The notes beneath the pieces were generated by a model. It made no database searches, was not told the origin of the DNA, and saw only the letters and a program-made list of their open reading frames with translations. From Bacteroidota bacterium (GTDB lineage: Bacteria > Bacteroidota > Bacteroidia > Chitinophagales > Chitinophagaceae): a stretch of 64,000 nt of DNA. A program made the translations under genes and the position numbers. Below are positions 17,418-25,997 of the stretch, one piece after another. Numbering within the stretch: position 1 is the first letter of the stretch; each line of letters opens with the position of its first letter. The stretch is from contig JABDCE010000004.1 of assembly GCA_013288285.1 (NCBI GenBank), positions 1 through 64,000 on the forward strand, read 5' to 3'.

Positions 17418-18068
17418 ATGCCGGTATACCTGCTTGACGAGTCGCTGTGGTTTCCTCCTGTAGAGGAGGCCCTGCCCGACGGCCTGCTTGCTGCCGGTGG
17501 AGACTTAAGTGTGGAGCGGCTTTTGCTGGCGTACCATGGCGGCATCTTTCCATGGTTCAATGAGGACGAGATACCGCTTTGGTGGTCGCCTGATCCGCGA
17601 TTTGTGCTGTTCCCGGATGAACTGAAGGTGAGTAAAAGTATGCAGCAGATCATAAAAAGTGAGGCGTTTGAATTCAGGAGTGATACAGCTTTTGAAGAGG
17701 TGATTGCCAACTGCGCAGCTATACCGCGAAAGGGCATGGATGGCACATGGATAAGCGGTGATGTAATGAACGCGTACATAGAATTACATCGCTTAGGGTA
17801 TGCGCATAGTGCAGAGGCGTGGTCTGAGGGCAGATTAGTAGGCGGGCTGTACGGCATAAAGTTGGGCAATATATTTTTCGGAGAGAGCATGTTCAGTACG
17901 AAAAGCAATGCAAGTAAGTTCGTATTCATCACCTGGGTAGGCCGGTTGAAGGAGAGAGGTGTAAGGCTTATTGACTGCCAGGTGCATACACAACACCTGG
18001 AGAGTCTTGGCGCCAGGATGATCAGTCGTGAGTCTTTTATGAAAATGCTTAGGGAGTACATAAGTTAA
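17418..18068 (+). CDS. aat: Leucyl/phenylalanyl-tRNA--protein transferase
   Basis: The 216-residue protein attaches Leu or Phe from charged tRNA to proteins with N-terminal Lys or Arg, marking them for ClpS/ClpAP under the N-end rule. Family motifs are clear: FPPVEEALPDGLLAAGGDLS, YHGGIFPWF, WWSPDPRFVLFP, TWI near the middle, GYAHSAEAW, GGLYGIKLGNIFFGESMFS and LIDCQ near the end. Length is normal. It acts in the cytosol. It sits 16 bases upstream of dinB on the same strand, so both are probably on one transcript from the promoter at 17369. Confidence 0.95.
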   Translation: MPVYLLDESLWFPPVEEALPDGLLAAGGDLSVERLLLAYHGGIFPWFNEDEIPLWWSPDPRFVLFPDELKVSKSMQQIIKSEAFEFRSDTAFEEVIANCAAIPRKGMDGTWISGDVMNAYIELHRLGYAHSAEAWSEGRLVGGLYGIKLGNIFFGESMFSTKSNASKFVFITWVGRLKERGVRLIDCQVHTQHLESLGARMISRESFMKMLREYIS

Positions 18069-18084
18069 ATGGTAATTTAGCAGG

Positions 18085-19173
18085 GTGGATAAACAACGTA
18101 AAATAATCCATGTAGACATGGATGCGTTTTACGCATCGGTGGAGCAGCGCGATAACCCTGAATACCGGGGTAAGCCGCTGGTAGTCGGAGGCTCGCCCCA
18201 AGGGCGGGGCGGGGTAGTGGCCGCTGCCAGTTATGAAGCCCGCAAATTCGGGATACGGTCTGCCATGCCCTCTAAGAAAGCCCTGGAGCTTTGCCCGGAT
18301 GTACTGTTCGTGAGGCCACGGTTCCCGGAGTATAAAGATGTATCGAAAAAGATTAGGGAGATATTCCATCGCTATACCGACATCATCGAACCTTTGTCGC
18401 TTGATGAGGCCTACCTGGATGTATCTGAAGACAAAATGAAAATTGGTTCTGCTATAGAGATAGCGAGGCAAATAAAAGATGCCATAAAGACAGAACTGAA
18501 ACTGACAGCATCTGCCGGAGTATCCATCAATAAGTTCGTCGCCAAGATCGCTTCTGATATCAACAAGCCGGATGGGCTTACCTTCATTGGTCCCTCGCAA
18601 ATAGAGGAGTTTATGGAGCGCCTGGCTGTAGAGAAATTCTACGGTGTGGGTAAGGTGACGGCAGATAAGATGAAGAAGATGGGATTGCATACTGGTGCTG
18701 ATCTTAAGAATTTAACGGAAGAAGAACTGATATTTAATTTTGGTAAAGCGGGGCGGTTCTACTATGGCATAGTGCGTGGCATTGATGACCGTGAAGTGCA
18801 GCCCGACCGGGAGACCAAATCGCTGGCAGCTGAAGATACTTTTGCCTATGACCTGACCGACCCTGCGGAGATGAATGTGGAGCTCGACAAGATAGCAGCT
18901 ACTGTATGTGACCGCCTGCAGAAGTACAATCTTAAAGGCCGCACGATAACGGTGAAGATCAAGTACAGCGACTTTAAACAGATAACGCGCAGCCGCTCTC
19001 TCGCACAGCCAGTAAACGATGTGGCCACTATTGCCGCCAATGCCAAGAACCTGCTGCTGGCAACAGACCTCACTGATAAAAAAATAAGGCTGCTGGGTAT
19101 CTCGTTATCCAATTTCAGGGAGCAGAAGGAACAGCCCAAAAAGGGAAATGACGCACAGTTAAGCCTGTTCTAA
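18085..19173 (+). CDS. dinB: DNA polymerase IV (Y-family translesion polymerase)
   Basis: This 362-residue Y-family polymerase begins with GTG. The palm carries HVDMDAFYASVE (D11) and SLDEAYLDVS (D107, E108), the acidic residues that hold the catalytic metals. GVSINKFVAKIASDINKPDG and GVGKVTADKM (helix-hairpin-helix) follow, and the little finger runs to the end. The last residues, QLSLF, form a beta-clamp binding motif. It copies past damaged bases with low fidelity. I see no LexA-type box upstream; it appears to ride on the aat transcript. Its stop codon overlaps the convergent CPBP gene by 4 bases. Confidence 0.96.
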   Translation: MDKQRKIIHVDMDAFYASVEQRDNPEYRGKPLVVGGSPQGRGGVVAAASYEARKFGIRSAMPSKKALELCPDVLFVRPRFPEYKDVSKKIREIFHRYTDIIEPLSLDEAYLDVSEDKMKIGSAIEIARQIKDAIKTELKLTASAGVSINKFVAKIASDINKPDGLTFIGPSQIEEFMERLAVEKFYGVGKVTADKMKKMGLHTGADLKNLTEEELIFNFGKAGRFYYGIVRGIDDREVQPDRETKSLAAEDTFAYDLTDPAEMNVELDKIAATVCDRLQKYNLKGRTITVKIKYSDFKQITRSRSLAQPVNDVATIAANAKNLLLATDLTDKKIRLLGISLSNFREQKEQPKKGNDAQLSLF

Positions 19174-19943
19174 CTTTCGATGCTGCATCCAGCAGTGCGC
19201 CTTTCTATGAACCACACACCTAAGTATATAAGTATGGCAGCCAGTGTAATGAGTAATGCCGCCGGCATCTTGCTATACAGACTGTCGAGGTCATAGAGAT
19301 AATTGCCTGCATTATTTACAAAGTGCACAAAAATGCAAGGTAACAGTGAGCGCGTACGGAGGTACAGCCAGCCAAGAAACAAACCCAGGAAAAATGCTTC
19401 AATGCCCTGCCATGGATTGAAATGGATGATGGCGAAAAGGAGCGATGAATAAATGAGTGCCGGTGTAGGCTTGTATGCTTTCAGCAAGCTATCGAGGATG
19501 ATACCCCGGAAAAATATTTCTTCCAATATGGGCGCTGCTACGGAGGTCATCAGGATCATAAAAATATTCGTGGTGCTCATTTCATTAAACAAATGCTCAA
19601 TAAAAGCCGGCATGGGAATTACCGTGATCACCGGAGTTGCCATGATGACAATACAAGCTGCCACTATTACAGCCACCAGGCTGATGCCCGGAGATACCCG
19701 CCTGAACTTCAATCCGGTATAGCCGGTATTTCTTTTCTTCAGTCTGCCGAGCGCAATGGCAATTACCACCAGGAAGGACACGCTATAACAAACCAGGTCG
19801 GCGAGGTATAGCCAATAGGCAGGTATATGAATGCTATTGAGCAGTAACCGGGGTGCGCCGGAGAACAGTTGAGCAAAAAATAACATTACTGTCAGGCCTA
19901 TACACTGTATCAGATCGGGATAATAAGCGCCTGCTTTATTCAT
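19170..19943 (-). CDS. CPBP family intramembrane metalloprotease
   Basis: A protein of about 257 residues with roughly eight membrane segments. The Abi/CPBP (CAAX protease-like) motifs are present: EEIFFRG with the glutamate pair and arginine, FAIIHFNPW, and FVHFVNNAGNY with the metal-binding histidine and asparagine. Such proteins sit in the inner membrane and cleave substrates in the membrane plane; some are tied to bacteriocin immunity or protein secretion, but the substrate here is unknown. The frame is open 12 codons further up to 19979; I prefer the ATG at 19943 (MNKAGAYY) because it leads straight into the first membrane segment. It converges on dinB with a 4-base overlap. Confidence 0.88.
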   Translation of the reverse strand: MNKAGAYYPDLIQCIGLTVMLFFAQLFSGAPRLLLNSIHIPAYWLYLADLVCYSVSFLVVIAIALGRLKKRNTGYTGLKFRRVSPGISLVAVIVAACIVIMATPVITVIPMPAFIEHLFNEMSTTNIFMILMTSVAAPILEEIFFRGIILDSLLKAYKPTPALIYSSLLFAIIHFNPWQGIEAFFLGLFLGWLYLRTRSLLPCIFVHFVNNAGNYLYDLDSLYSKMPAALLITLAAILIYLGVWFIERRTAGCSIES

Positions 19944-20079
19944 TGATCTAAAAGTAGGAATATTTGTGTGTACCGGCATATTCCTGCAAAAGTGTACATA
20001 TTTACAGCAATCTTTTATTTTTACTGTAAAAAAATCAAGTGATTGATTATCAGTGTATTATTCTGAAAATCCTGAGAAA

Positions 20080-20218
20080 GTGTACACAAAAGTGAACAAA
20101 AACTGTACAAAAACTGTACAAAAAGTGAACAAAAAAAGTGAACCACATACGCAAAAATGCGTCGTCGGCAGGCAAAAATTGTACAAAAACTGAACAGAAA
20201 GTGTACAAAAAGTGAACA
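20080..20218. repeat. 11-bp phased array of TGwACAAAAA units
   Basis: Ten copies of NTGwACA (one ends in C) begin at 20080, 20092, 20103, 20114, 20125, 20138, 20179, 20190, 20201 and 20212, most followed by an A-tract. Steps are 12, 11, 11, 11, 13, then a 41-base gap, then 11, 11, 11. The gap contains the hairpin ACGCA-AAAA-TGCGT (20149-20162) and CGTCGGCAGGC. A lone copy is at 19992. The helical phasing points to a protein-binding or DNA-bending site; the role is unknown. Confidence 0.85.
20138..20186 (+). repeat. Dispersed repeat, copy 1
   Basis: This 49-base stretch (GTGAACCACATACGC ... GTCGGCAGGCAAAAA-TGTACAA) aligns along its whole length with 44587-44636, including the block TCGGCAGGC and the flanking TGTACAA. 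It forms the spacer of the phased array and may be a small mobile or structural element. Confidence 0.7.
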
Positions 20219-20376
20219 TACCAACGGATAGTCCAGAAAAAACTTTACACCAGGTCAGGCAATTCCTCCTAACAACCGGGAGGTAGAAAATGGCAGTGGT
20301 ATACCACTCTATAATACACAGCAAAAACCCTGCCAGATTTTTTGGCGGTGGCAAAAAGTCGGTTCGGCGGTACCAA

Positions 20377-20769
20377 TCAATCCACTTCGTTATCTCTTAG
20401 TTCCCTGGTCAGTTTGGTGAAGCCAACAACTTCTCCCTGATCATCATGTATGGCGGTAATAAGGATACTGCCCCAGAAGATAGTGCCGTCTCTACGCACA
20501 CGTCTACCCGTATGTTTTGCCCTACCTTCCTTCGCGGCCAGTGCTATCAGTTTTTGAGGAAGCCCAGCCTGCCTGTCATCTGGCATATAAAAAATACTAA
20601 AGTTCTGCCCCAGTATTTCGTCTTGCTTGTATCCTTTTATCTTTTCTACACCTTTATTCCATGTAAGTATGGTGCCATCTACATCAAGTAAAATAATCGC
20701 GTAATCCTGTACTTCTTCAACCATTTTGCGATGCAGGTCTTCCAATCGGTTCTTTTTTTCCACTATCAT
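20377..20769 (-). CDS. Single PAS-domain protein
   Basis: The roughly 130-residue product is one PAS domain with its C-terminal PAC part: YAIILLDVDGTILTWNKGVEKIKGY, then EILGQNFSIFY, RRDGTIFWGSI and GFTKLTREL. There is no kinase, GGDEF or other output domain, so it may act as a sensor partner for another protein. The ligand cannot be told from sequence. The frame extends six codons up to 20787; the ATG at 20769 (MIVEKKN) is preferred as closer to the domain, but either is possible. Confidence 0.82.
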   Translation of the reverse strand: MIVEKKNRLEDLHRKMVEEVQDYAIILLDVDGTILTWNKGVEKIKGYKQDEILGQNFSIFYMPDDRQAGLPQKLIALAAKEGRAKHTGRRVRRDGTIFWGSILITAIHDDQGEVVGFTKLTRELRDNEVD

Positions 20770-20828
20770 TATGATCAGACAGGGCAAAAACCATGCCGTC
20801 GGACCGCCGGGGTAAATAGAATAAATGC

Positions 20829-20836
20829 TATATTTG
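20829..20836 (+). promoter_or_regulatory. -7 promoter element for the AlkD-like gene
   Basis: TATATTTG matches TAnnTTTG and lies 27 bases before the ATG at 20864. No clear -33 TTG is present. Confidence 0.5.
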
Positions 20837-20863
20837 TTTTATGCAGGGCTTTAAAAACTATCT

Positions 20864-21571
20864 ATGACATCGAAGGAAATTCTGAAGCAATTAGAAGGCT
20901 TAGGTCAGGACTCCATTAAGAAGGTATTGCTGAAGCACGGCATCAATGAGCCGCTTTATGGCGTGAAGGTGGAGGAACTGAAGAGGATACAAAAGAAAGT
21001 AAAGTTTGATCAAACGCTGGCGATGGAATTATACGCGTCCGGCATTTACGATGCGATGTACCTGGCCGGGCTGATAGCAGAGCCGGAGAAAATGACCGAG
21101 GCAGATCTGCAAAAATGGGTAAAAGGCGCTCATTCAGCCTCGCTATGCAGCTATACTGTGTCGTGGGTAGCCTCAGAAAGCAAGCATGGCATGGCGGTAG
21201 CCATGAAATGGATAGACGCAAAAGAAGAAATGATAGCGAGCGCGGGCTGGGCCACACTGGCTCATATAGCGACCATTACCGACGATAGCGAACTGGATAT
21301 ACCGCTATTGAAGCAACTGCTGGGGCGGGTGGCAAAAAATATACATACCAGCCGTAACCAGGTAAAATCGGCCATGAATGGATTTGTGATAGCGGTAGGC
21401 AGTTATGTGGTACCGCTGAATGAGACTGCAAAGAAAATTGGTGAGAAAACAGGCAAGGTGGCTATAGACGTGGGCGATACGGCATGTAAGGTGCCTTATG
21501 CCCCTGATTATATAGATAAGGCAGTAGGCAGGGGCAGCCTGGGTAAGAAGAAGAAATCTGCGAGGTGTTAG
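20864..21571 (+). CDS. AlkD-like DNA alkylation repair protein
   Basis: This 235-residue all-helical protein matches the DNA alkylation repair family, built from HEAT-like repeats that wrap DNA and excise alkylated bases without base flipping. The N-terminal (residues 1-45) helix pair with VKVEELKRIQKKVK, then SWVASESKHGMAVAMKWIDAKEEMIASAGWATLAHIA, show the repeats. The C-terminal basic tail KKKKSAR is unusual and could help DNA binding. Members of this family in Bacteroidota are poorly characterised and some lack glycosylase activity. It has its own -7 element and stands alone between the PAS gene and the E1 gene. Confidence 0.83.
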   Translation: MTSKEILKQLEGLGQDSIKKVLLKHGINEPLYGVKVEELKRIQKKVKFDQTLAMELYASGIYDAMYLAGLIAEPEKMTEADLQKWVKGAHSASLCSYTVSWVASESKHGMAVAMKWIDAKEEMIASAGWATLAHIATITDDSELDIPLLKQLLGRVAKNIHTSRNQVKSAMNGFVIAVGSYVVPLNETAKKIGEKTGKVAIDVGDTACKVPYAPDYIDKAVGRGSLGKKKKSARC

Positions 21572-21627
21572 CACAGGCCGGTGCATCTGGCCGTTTGGGC
21601 GTATTTCCTGTTTTTCCATCTTAATCC

Positions 21628-21635
21628 TATCTTTG
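21628..21635 (+). promoter_or_regulatory. -7 promoter element for the fused E1 gene
   Basis: TATCTTTG matches TAnnTTTG, 29 bases before the ATG at 21665. No good -33 element at the expected spacing. Confidence 0.5.
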
Positions 21636-21664
21636 TCGTTCATTGAAATTTTAGTACTATTTAT

Positions 21665-24061
21665 ATGTCGCAAACAGCTACTGCATCAAAGTCTGCAAGG
21701 TTATCGTTTGAAGAGTTCAAACAGGGGGTGCTGGAAGACTACCGCATGGTGGTTGCCAGCCGGGAGGCAAGCCTTATAGGCCGCCGTGAAGTGCTTACGG
21801 GCAAAGCGAAATTCGGCATTTTCGGAGATGGTAAGGAACTGGCGCAGATAGCAATTGCCAAGTGCTTTAAAGCCGGTGATATACGCAGTGGTTACTACCG
21901 CGACCAGACGCTGATGTTTGCCACAGGCATGAGCGACATTAAGCAATTTTTCGCCCAGTTATATGCCGACATGGATACAGAGCGTGAACCTTCATCGGCA
22001 GGGCGAATGATGAATGGCCACTATGGTACCCGCTGGCTGGATGAGCATGGTGAATGGAAAGACCTGACGAAGGACCCGCAATCGAGCAGCGATATATCGC
22101 CTACAGCCGGGCAGATGGTACGGGCGCTGGGGCTGGCTTATGCCTCTAAGATGTACCGCCATGTAGATGAGTTGCAAACCGGGTTTGAAACGTTTACCAA
22201 TAAAGGCAACGAGGTTGTTTTTTGTACCATAGGCGATGCCTCTACATCAGAGGGTTTGTTTTGGGAGAGCGTAAATGCGGCGGGTGTATTGCAGGTGCCG
22301 CTGGCTATATTTGTTTATGACGATGGTTACGGCATATCTGTGCCGCGTAAGTATCAGACCACTAAGAACTCCATATCTGACGCCCTTGCCGGTATGCAAT
22401 GGGATGATAAGAAAGGAGGCATCAATATTTATACCATAAAGGGATGGGACTATGCATCGCTGGTGCAGCAGATACAGACGGGTATAGCGCGTGTGCGTGA
22501 GGCCCAGGTGCCCGCCATCTTCCACATACAGGAGATGACCCAGCCGCAAGGCCACTCTACATCGGGATCGCATGAGCGGTATAAGAGCAAGGAACGGCTG
22601 GAGTGGGAGAAAGAATGGGACTGTATCGGGCGTATGCGCCTGTTCATACTGGATAACAAAATATCTACCGAAGAAGAAATAGCGGAGGTAGAAGAACATG
22701 CAAAAACCGAAGCGCGCAATGCCAAGCAGCAGGCCTGGGAAGATTTCACAGCGCCTATGAAGGAGCAGGTAGCGCAGGCGACCCGTTTGTGCAACCAGGT
22801 TGTATATGAGGCAGGAGACAGCGCACCTGCCATAGCCGCGCTGGTACAGGAATTGAACCGCATTAAGGAGCCTATACGCAAGGATGTAATGCAGGCTGTG
22901 TACAAGACGCTGAACCTGTGCGCGCACAGCAGCGATGCCGTAAGGGCGTTGCGTAATTTCCACGATAGCATCAGTGCAGACAATAAAGAAAAGTTCTCTT
23001 CGCACTTACACTCGCAGTCGAAATACAGCGCTATGAAAGTGGCCGAGGTACCTGCCGACTTTGGTGACGAGCCACAGGTAATGAATGGCTACGAAGTGCT
23101 CAATAAATTCTTTGATTACACTTTTGCCAACCAGCCCAATGTATTTGCATTTGGTGAAGACCTGGGCAAGATAGGCGATGTGAACCAGGGCTTTGCGGGC
23201 CTGCAGGAAAAGTATGGTGCGCTGCGTATCTGTGATACCGGCATACGCGAAGCTACTATAATAGGGCAGGGCATAGGTATGGCTATGCGCGGCCTGCGCC
23301 CCATAGCGGAGATACAATACCTGGACTACCTGCTCTATGGCTTACAACCATTGAGCGACGATGTGTCCACTATTCAATACCGTACACGCGGCGGACAGAA
23401 GTGCCCGCTGATAGTGCGCACCCGCGGTCACCGGCTGGAGGGGATATGGCACAGCGGCTCGCCTATGGGTATGATACTTAATTCCATTCGCGGTATGTAC
23501 CTGTGTGTGCCCCGCAACATGACACAGGCCGCAGGCATGTATAACACCCTGCTGAAAAGTGATGAGCCGGGACTGGTGATAGAGTGCCTGAACGGTTACC
23601 GCCTGAAAGAAACGCTGCCGCTGAACCTAGGTACTTATACAGTGCCGTTTGGTGTGCCGGAAGTAGTGAAGGAAGGAACAGATGTGACTGTAGTTTCCTA
23701 CGGCTCTACATTGCGTGTGATAGATGAGGCCATCAACCAATACCTGGCGCCGCAGGGCATCAGTTGCGAGGTGATAGATGTGCGCACACTGCTGCCATTT
23801 GATGTGAACCATATGATCGTGGAATCGCTGAAAAAAACCAACCGCATTGTATTCATAGATGAAGACGTGCCGGGCGGCGCGAGTGCTTATATGTTCCAGC
23901 ACGTGATGGAAAAACAAGGCGGCTTCAGGTGGCTCGATGTGGCCCCACGCACCATTACCGCGCAGGCGCATCGTCCTGCATATGCTACCGACGGAGATTA
24001 CTTCTCTAAGCCTAACGCCGAAGATATAGCAGGCGTTATAGCAGAGATGATGCGGGAGTAA
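21665..24061 (+). CDS. 2-oxo acid dehydrogenase E1, fused alpha-beta subunits
   Basis: This 798-residue protein joins E1 alpha (about 1-420) and E1 beta (about 460-798). It would decarboxylate a 2-oxo acid, probably branched-chain, with thiamine diphosphate and pass the acyl group to the lipoyl arm of E2. The alpha half has RSGYYRDQTLMFATG, SSDISPTAGQ, then GDASTSEG ... VYDDGYGIS in place of the usual GDG ... NN cofactor motif. The beta half has GEDLGKIGDVNQGFAGLQ, RICDTGIREATIIGQGIGMA, RGHRLEGIWHSGSPMG and DVRTLLPFD. No E2 or E3 gene is nearby. A second fused E1 at 46803-48857 is clearly distinct. Confidence 0.9.
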   Translation: MSQTATASKSARLSFEEFKQGVLEDYRMVVASREASLIGRREVLTGKAKFGIFGDGKELAQIAIAKCFKAGDIRSGYYRDQTLMFATGMSDIKQFFAQLYADMDTEREPSSAGRMMNGHYGTRWLDEHGEWKDLTKDPQSSSDISPTAGQMVRALGLAYASKMYRHVDELQTGFETFTNKGNEVVFCTIGDASTSEGLFWESVNAAGVLQVPLAIFVYDDGYGISVPRKYQTTKNSISDALAGMQWDDKKGGINIYTIKGWDYASLVQQIQTGIARVREAQVPAIFHIQEMTQPQGHSTSGSHERYKSKERLEWEKEWDCIGRMRLFILDNKISTEEEIAEVEEHAKTEARNAKQQAWEDFTAPMKEQVAQATRLCNQVVYEAGDSAPAIAALVQELNRIKEPIRKDVMQAVYKTLNLCAHSSDAVRALRNFHDSISADNKEKFSSHLHSQSKYSAMKVAEVPADFGDEPQVMNGYEVLNKFFDYTFANQPNVFAFGEDLGKIGDVNQGFAGLQEKYGALRICDTGIREATIIGQGIGMAMRGLRPIAEIQYLDYLLYGLQPLSDDVSTIQYRTRGGQKCPLIVRTRGHRLEGIWHSGSPMGMILNSIRGMYLCVPRNMTQAAGMYNTLLKSDEPGLVIECLNGYRLKETLPLNLGTYTVPFGVPEVVKEGTDVTVVSYGSTLRVIDEAINQYLAPQGISCEVIDVRTLLPFDVNHMIVESLKKTNRIVFIDEDVPGGASAYMFQHVMEKQGGFRWLDVAPRTITAQAHRPAYATDGDYFSKPNAEDIAGVIAEMMRE

Positions 24062-24109
24062 ACCTGCTGTCGATTTACACAATTACTTTAGCTGCAACAA
24101 ACCATATAA

Positions 24110-25798
24110 ATGAAAGACTTCTCAAATGCCATTATAGAGTGCGTGCCCAATTTCAGTGAAGGGAGCAACATGCAGATCATTAAAGCTATTACAGATGAAA
24201 TAGAAAAAGTAGAGGGTGTGCGCCTGCTGGATGTGGATCCCGGCAAAGCCACCAACCGTACAGTGGTTACTTTTGTGGGCCATCCGCATGCTGTTATAGA
24301 GGCTGCTTTTCATGCTATAAAGAAGGCGGGTGAACTGATAGATATGCGCCAGCATACCGGTGAGCATCCGCGTATGGGCGCTACTGATGTATGCCCGCTG
24401 ATACCTATATCGGGTATCACTATGGAGGAAACAGTTGTATTTGCAAAGATGCTGGGCAAGCGGGTAGGAGATGGGCTGGGCATACCTGTGTACCTGTATG
24501 AGTATGCTGCTACTGCAGATTACCGCCGCAACCTGGCTGACATCAGGAGTGGTGAATATGAAGGGTTCAGAGATAAAATAAAACATGCCGACTGGGCGCC
24601 TGATTTTGGCAAGGCAGAATTCAATGAATTCAGCGGAGCTACGGTTATTGGCGCGCGTGACTTTCTTATCGCCTACAACATCAACCTGAATACTACATCT
24701 ACCCGCAGGGCAAATGCAGTAGCGTTTGACATCAGGGAGAAGGGCAGGCAAAAGAAAGATGAAAAAGGTAAGGTGGTGAAGGATGCCAATGGCGATCCGG
24801 TATGGGTACCGGGCCTGCTTAAGAATGTAAAAGCTATTGGCTGGTTCATAGAAGAATATGGCGTAGCGCAGATATCGGTGAACCTCACCAATATGAATAC
24901 CACGCCACTGCATACCTTGTTTGATGTGGCCTGCGAGCGCACAGCCGCACGGGGGATGAGGGTTACCGGTAGCGAACTCGTGGGCATGGTGCCGTTGCAG
25001 GCTTTGCTTGAAGCAGGGAAATATTTTCTGCGCAAACAGCAGCGCAGCACGGGTGTGGGAGAAGCAGAACTGGTGCGGATAGCTATTAAATCATTAGGGC
25101 TGGAAGAACTCGGGCCTTTTGATCCGAAGAAAAAAATAATTGAATACAGCCTGCAGGATAACAACGTTAAAAAACTGGTAGACCTTTCGCTGACAAAGTT
25201 TGCGAGCGAAACAGCGGGCGAAACACCGGCACCCGGCGGCGGCTCTATAGCTGCTTACTGCGGCGTGCTGGGTGCGGCATTGGGTACTATGGTAGCTAAT
25301 CTGTCGGCACACAAAAAAGGCTGGGACGACCGCTGGGAAGAATTCTCTCACCATGCCGATGCGGGCCAGAAGCTGATGAAAGAATTGCTCTTCCTGGTAG
25401 ATGAAGATACGCGCGCCTACAATGTGATCATGAACGCTTACGGACTGCCTAAGAATAATGACGAAGAGAAAGCTGCGCGTAAAGCTGCGATAGATGCGGC
25501 TACGGTCTATGCCATCAAAATTCCGTTCCGCACTATGGAGCTGGCGTTCAGTTCCTTTGCGCTGGCAAAGGCCATGGCAGAGACCGGCAACCCCAACTGC
25601 GCCAGCGATGCAGGCGTGGGCGCACTGTGCGCACGTGCCGCGGTAAAGGGCACTTACCTGAATGTGATCACTAATGCCAAGGGCCTGGATGGCAATGCAG
25701 AAGTGCAGGAAATAATAGCAAAGGCAGAAGTAATGAACGCTGAATGTGATGTGCTGGAGCAGCAGGTGTGGAACATCTCGCTGAGCAAAATGAAGTAG
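24110..25798 (+). CDS. ftcD: Bifunctional glutamate formimidoyltransferase / formimidoyl-THF cyclodeaminase
   Basis: The 562-residue protein carries both halves of histidine breakdown's folate step. The transferase (about 1-330) moves the formimino group from formiminoglutamate to tetrahydrofolate; MRQHTGEHPRMGATD contains H82, matching the catalytic His of the family. The cyclodeaminase (about 355-562), with SETAGETPAPGGGSIAAYCG, releases ammonia to give methenyl-THF. Length matches fused FtcD. No hut genes are adjacent, so the rest of the pathway must be elsewhere. It follows the E1 gene by 48 bases and may share its transcript. A strong terminator lies downstream. Confidence 0.95.
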   Translation: MKDFSNAIIECVPNFSEGSNMQIIKAITDEIEKVEGVRLLDVDPGKATNRTVVTFVGHPHAVIEAAFHAIKKAGELIDMRQHTGEHPRMGATDVCPLIPISGITMEETVVFAKMLGKRVGDGLGIPVYLYEYAATADYRRNLADIRSGEYEGFRDKIKHADWAPDFGKAEFNEFSGATVIGARDFLIAYNINLNTTSTRRANAVAFDIREKGRQKKDEKGKVVKDANGDPVWVPGLLKNVKAIGWFIEEYGVAQISVNLTNMNTTPLHTLFDVACERTAARGMRVTGSELVGMVPLQALLEAGKYFLRKQQRSTGVGEAELVRIAIKSLGLEELGPFDPKKKIIEYSLQDNNVKKLVDLSLTKFASETAGETPAPGGGSIAAYCGVLGAALGTMVANLSAHKKGWDDRWEEFSHHADAGQKLMKELLFLVDEDTRAYNVIMNAYGLPKNNDEEKAARKAAIDAATVYAIKIPFRTMELAFSSFALAKAMAETGNPNCASDAGVGALCARAAVKGTYLNVITNAKGLDGNAEVQEIIAKAEVMNAECDVLEQQVWNISLSKMK

Positions 25799-25940
25799 GC
25801 TAGTGTTGCGTTAACCATATTTTGACGTACAGCACGCGATAAATTTTGGCTAAAGCCGAATTAGAAATTCACCGTACCCCGACCTAAAGGCCGGGGCTAT
25901 CAGACAAAATAGACTTGACAGAACACCATACAGTATCCAT

Positions 25941-25979
25941 AAAGAAACAGCCCGCGCAATTTGCGCGGGCTGTTTCTTT
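25941..25979. terminator. Bidirectional intrinsic terminator
   Basis: A perfect inverted repeat with 19-base arms (starting AAAGAAACAGCCCGCGC) and a 1-base centre, with T-rich ends on both strands. It separates ftcD (+) from the convergent hypothetical gene ending at 25998. Confidence 0.92.
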
Positions 25980-25997
25980 ATATGATCGTAGGTTGGC

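Larger units (their letters stand above)
19980..20376. other. Intergenic region with phased repeats, no gene
   Basis: No credible gene. It holds a weak inverted repeat TTTACAG/CTGTAAA (20001-20007 and 20024-20030), the phased array at 20080-20218, and about 150 bases of featureless sequence before the PAS gene. Reading frames across it translate to low-complexity Phe/Cys/Leu and are products of the repeat. Confidence 0.7.

Noticed and set aside
16979-18061. A 360-codon open frame on the minus strand across the riboswitch and aat
   Set aside because: It runs opposite a clear aat gene and through a structured RNA leader; its composition (Ser/Leu/Ile/Pro-rich) is typical of an antisense frame.
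18049-18690. A 213-codon minus-strand frame opposite dinB
   Set aside because: The opposite frame carries the Y-family polymerase active site.
20080-20218. CRISPR array
   Set aside because: Repeat units are about 11 bases with no unique spacers of normal size, and no cas gene is present in the window.
20021-20354. Minus-strand frames rich in Phe, Cys, Leu and Val
   Set aside because: They are translations of the phased A-tract repeats, low complexity, with no start context or domain.
22247-23005. A 252-codon minus-strand frame inside the fused E1 gene
   Set aside because: The + strand frame carries conserved E1 motifs across the same bases.
25874-25894. CCCCGACCT/AGGCCGGGG hairpin after ftcD
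   Set aside because: Possible terminator but no T-run follows, and a much stronger terminator lies 50 bases further; left out as a feature.
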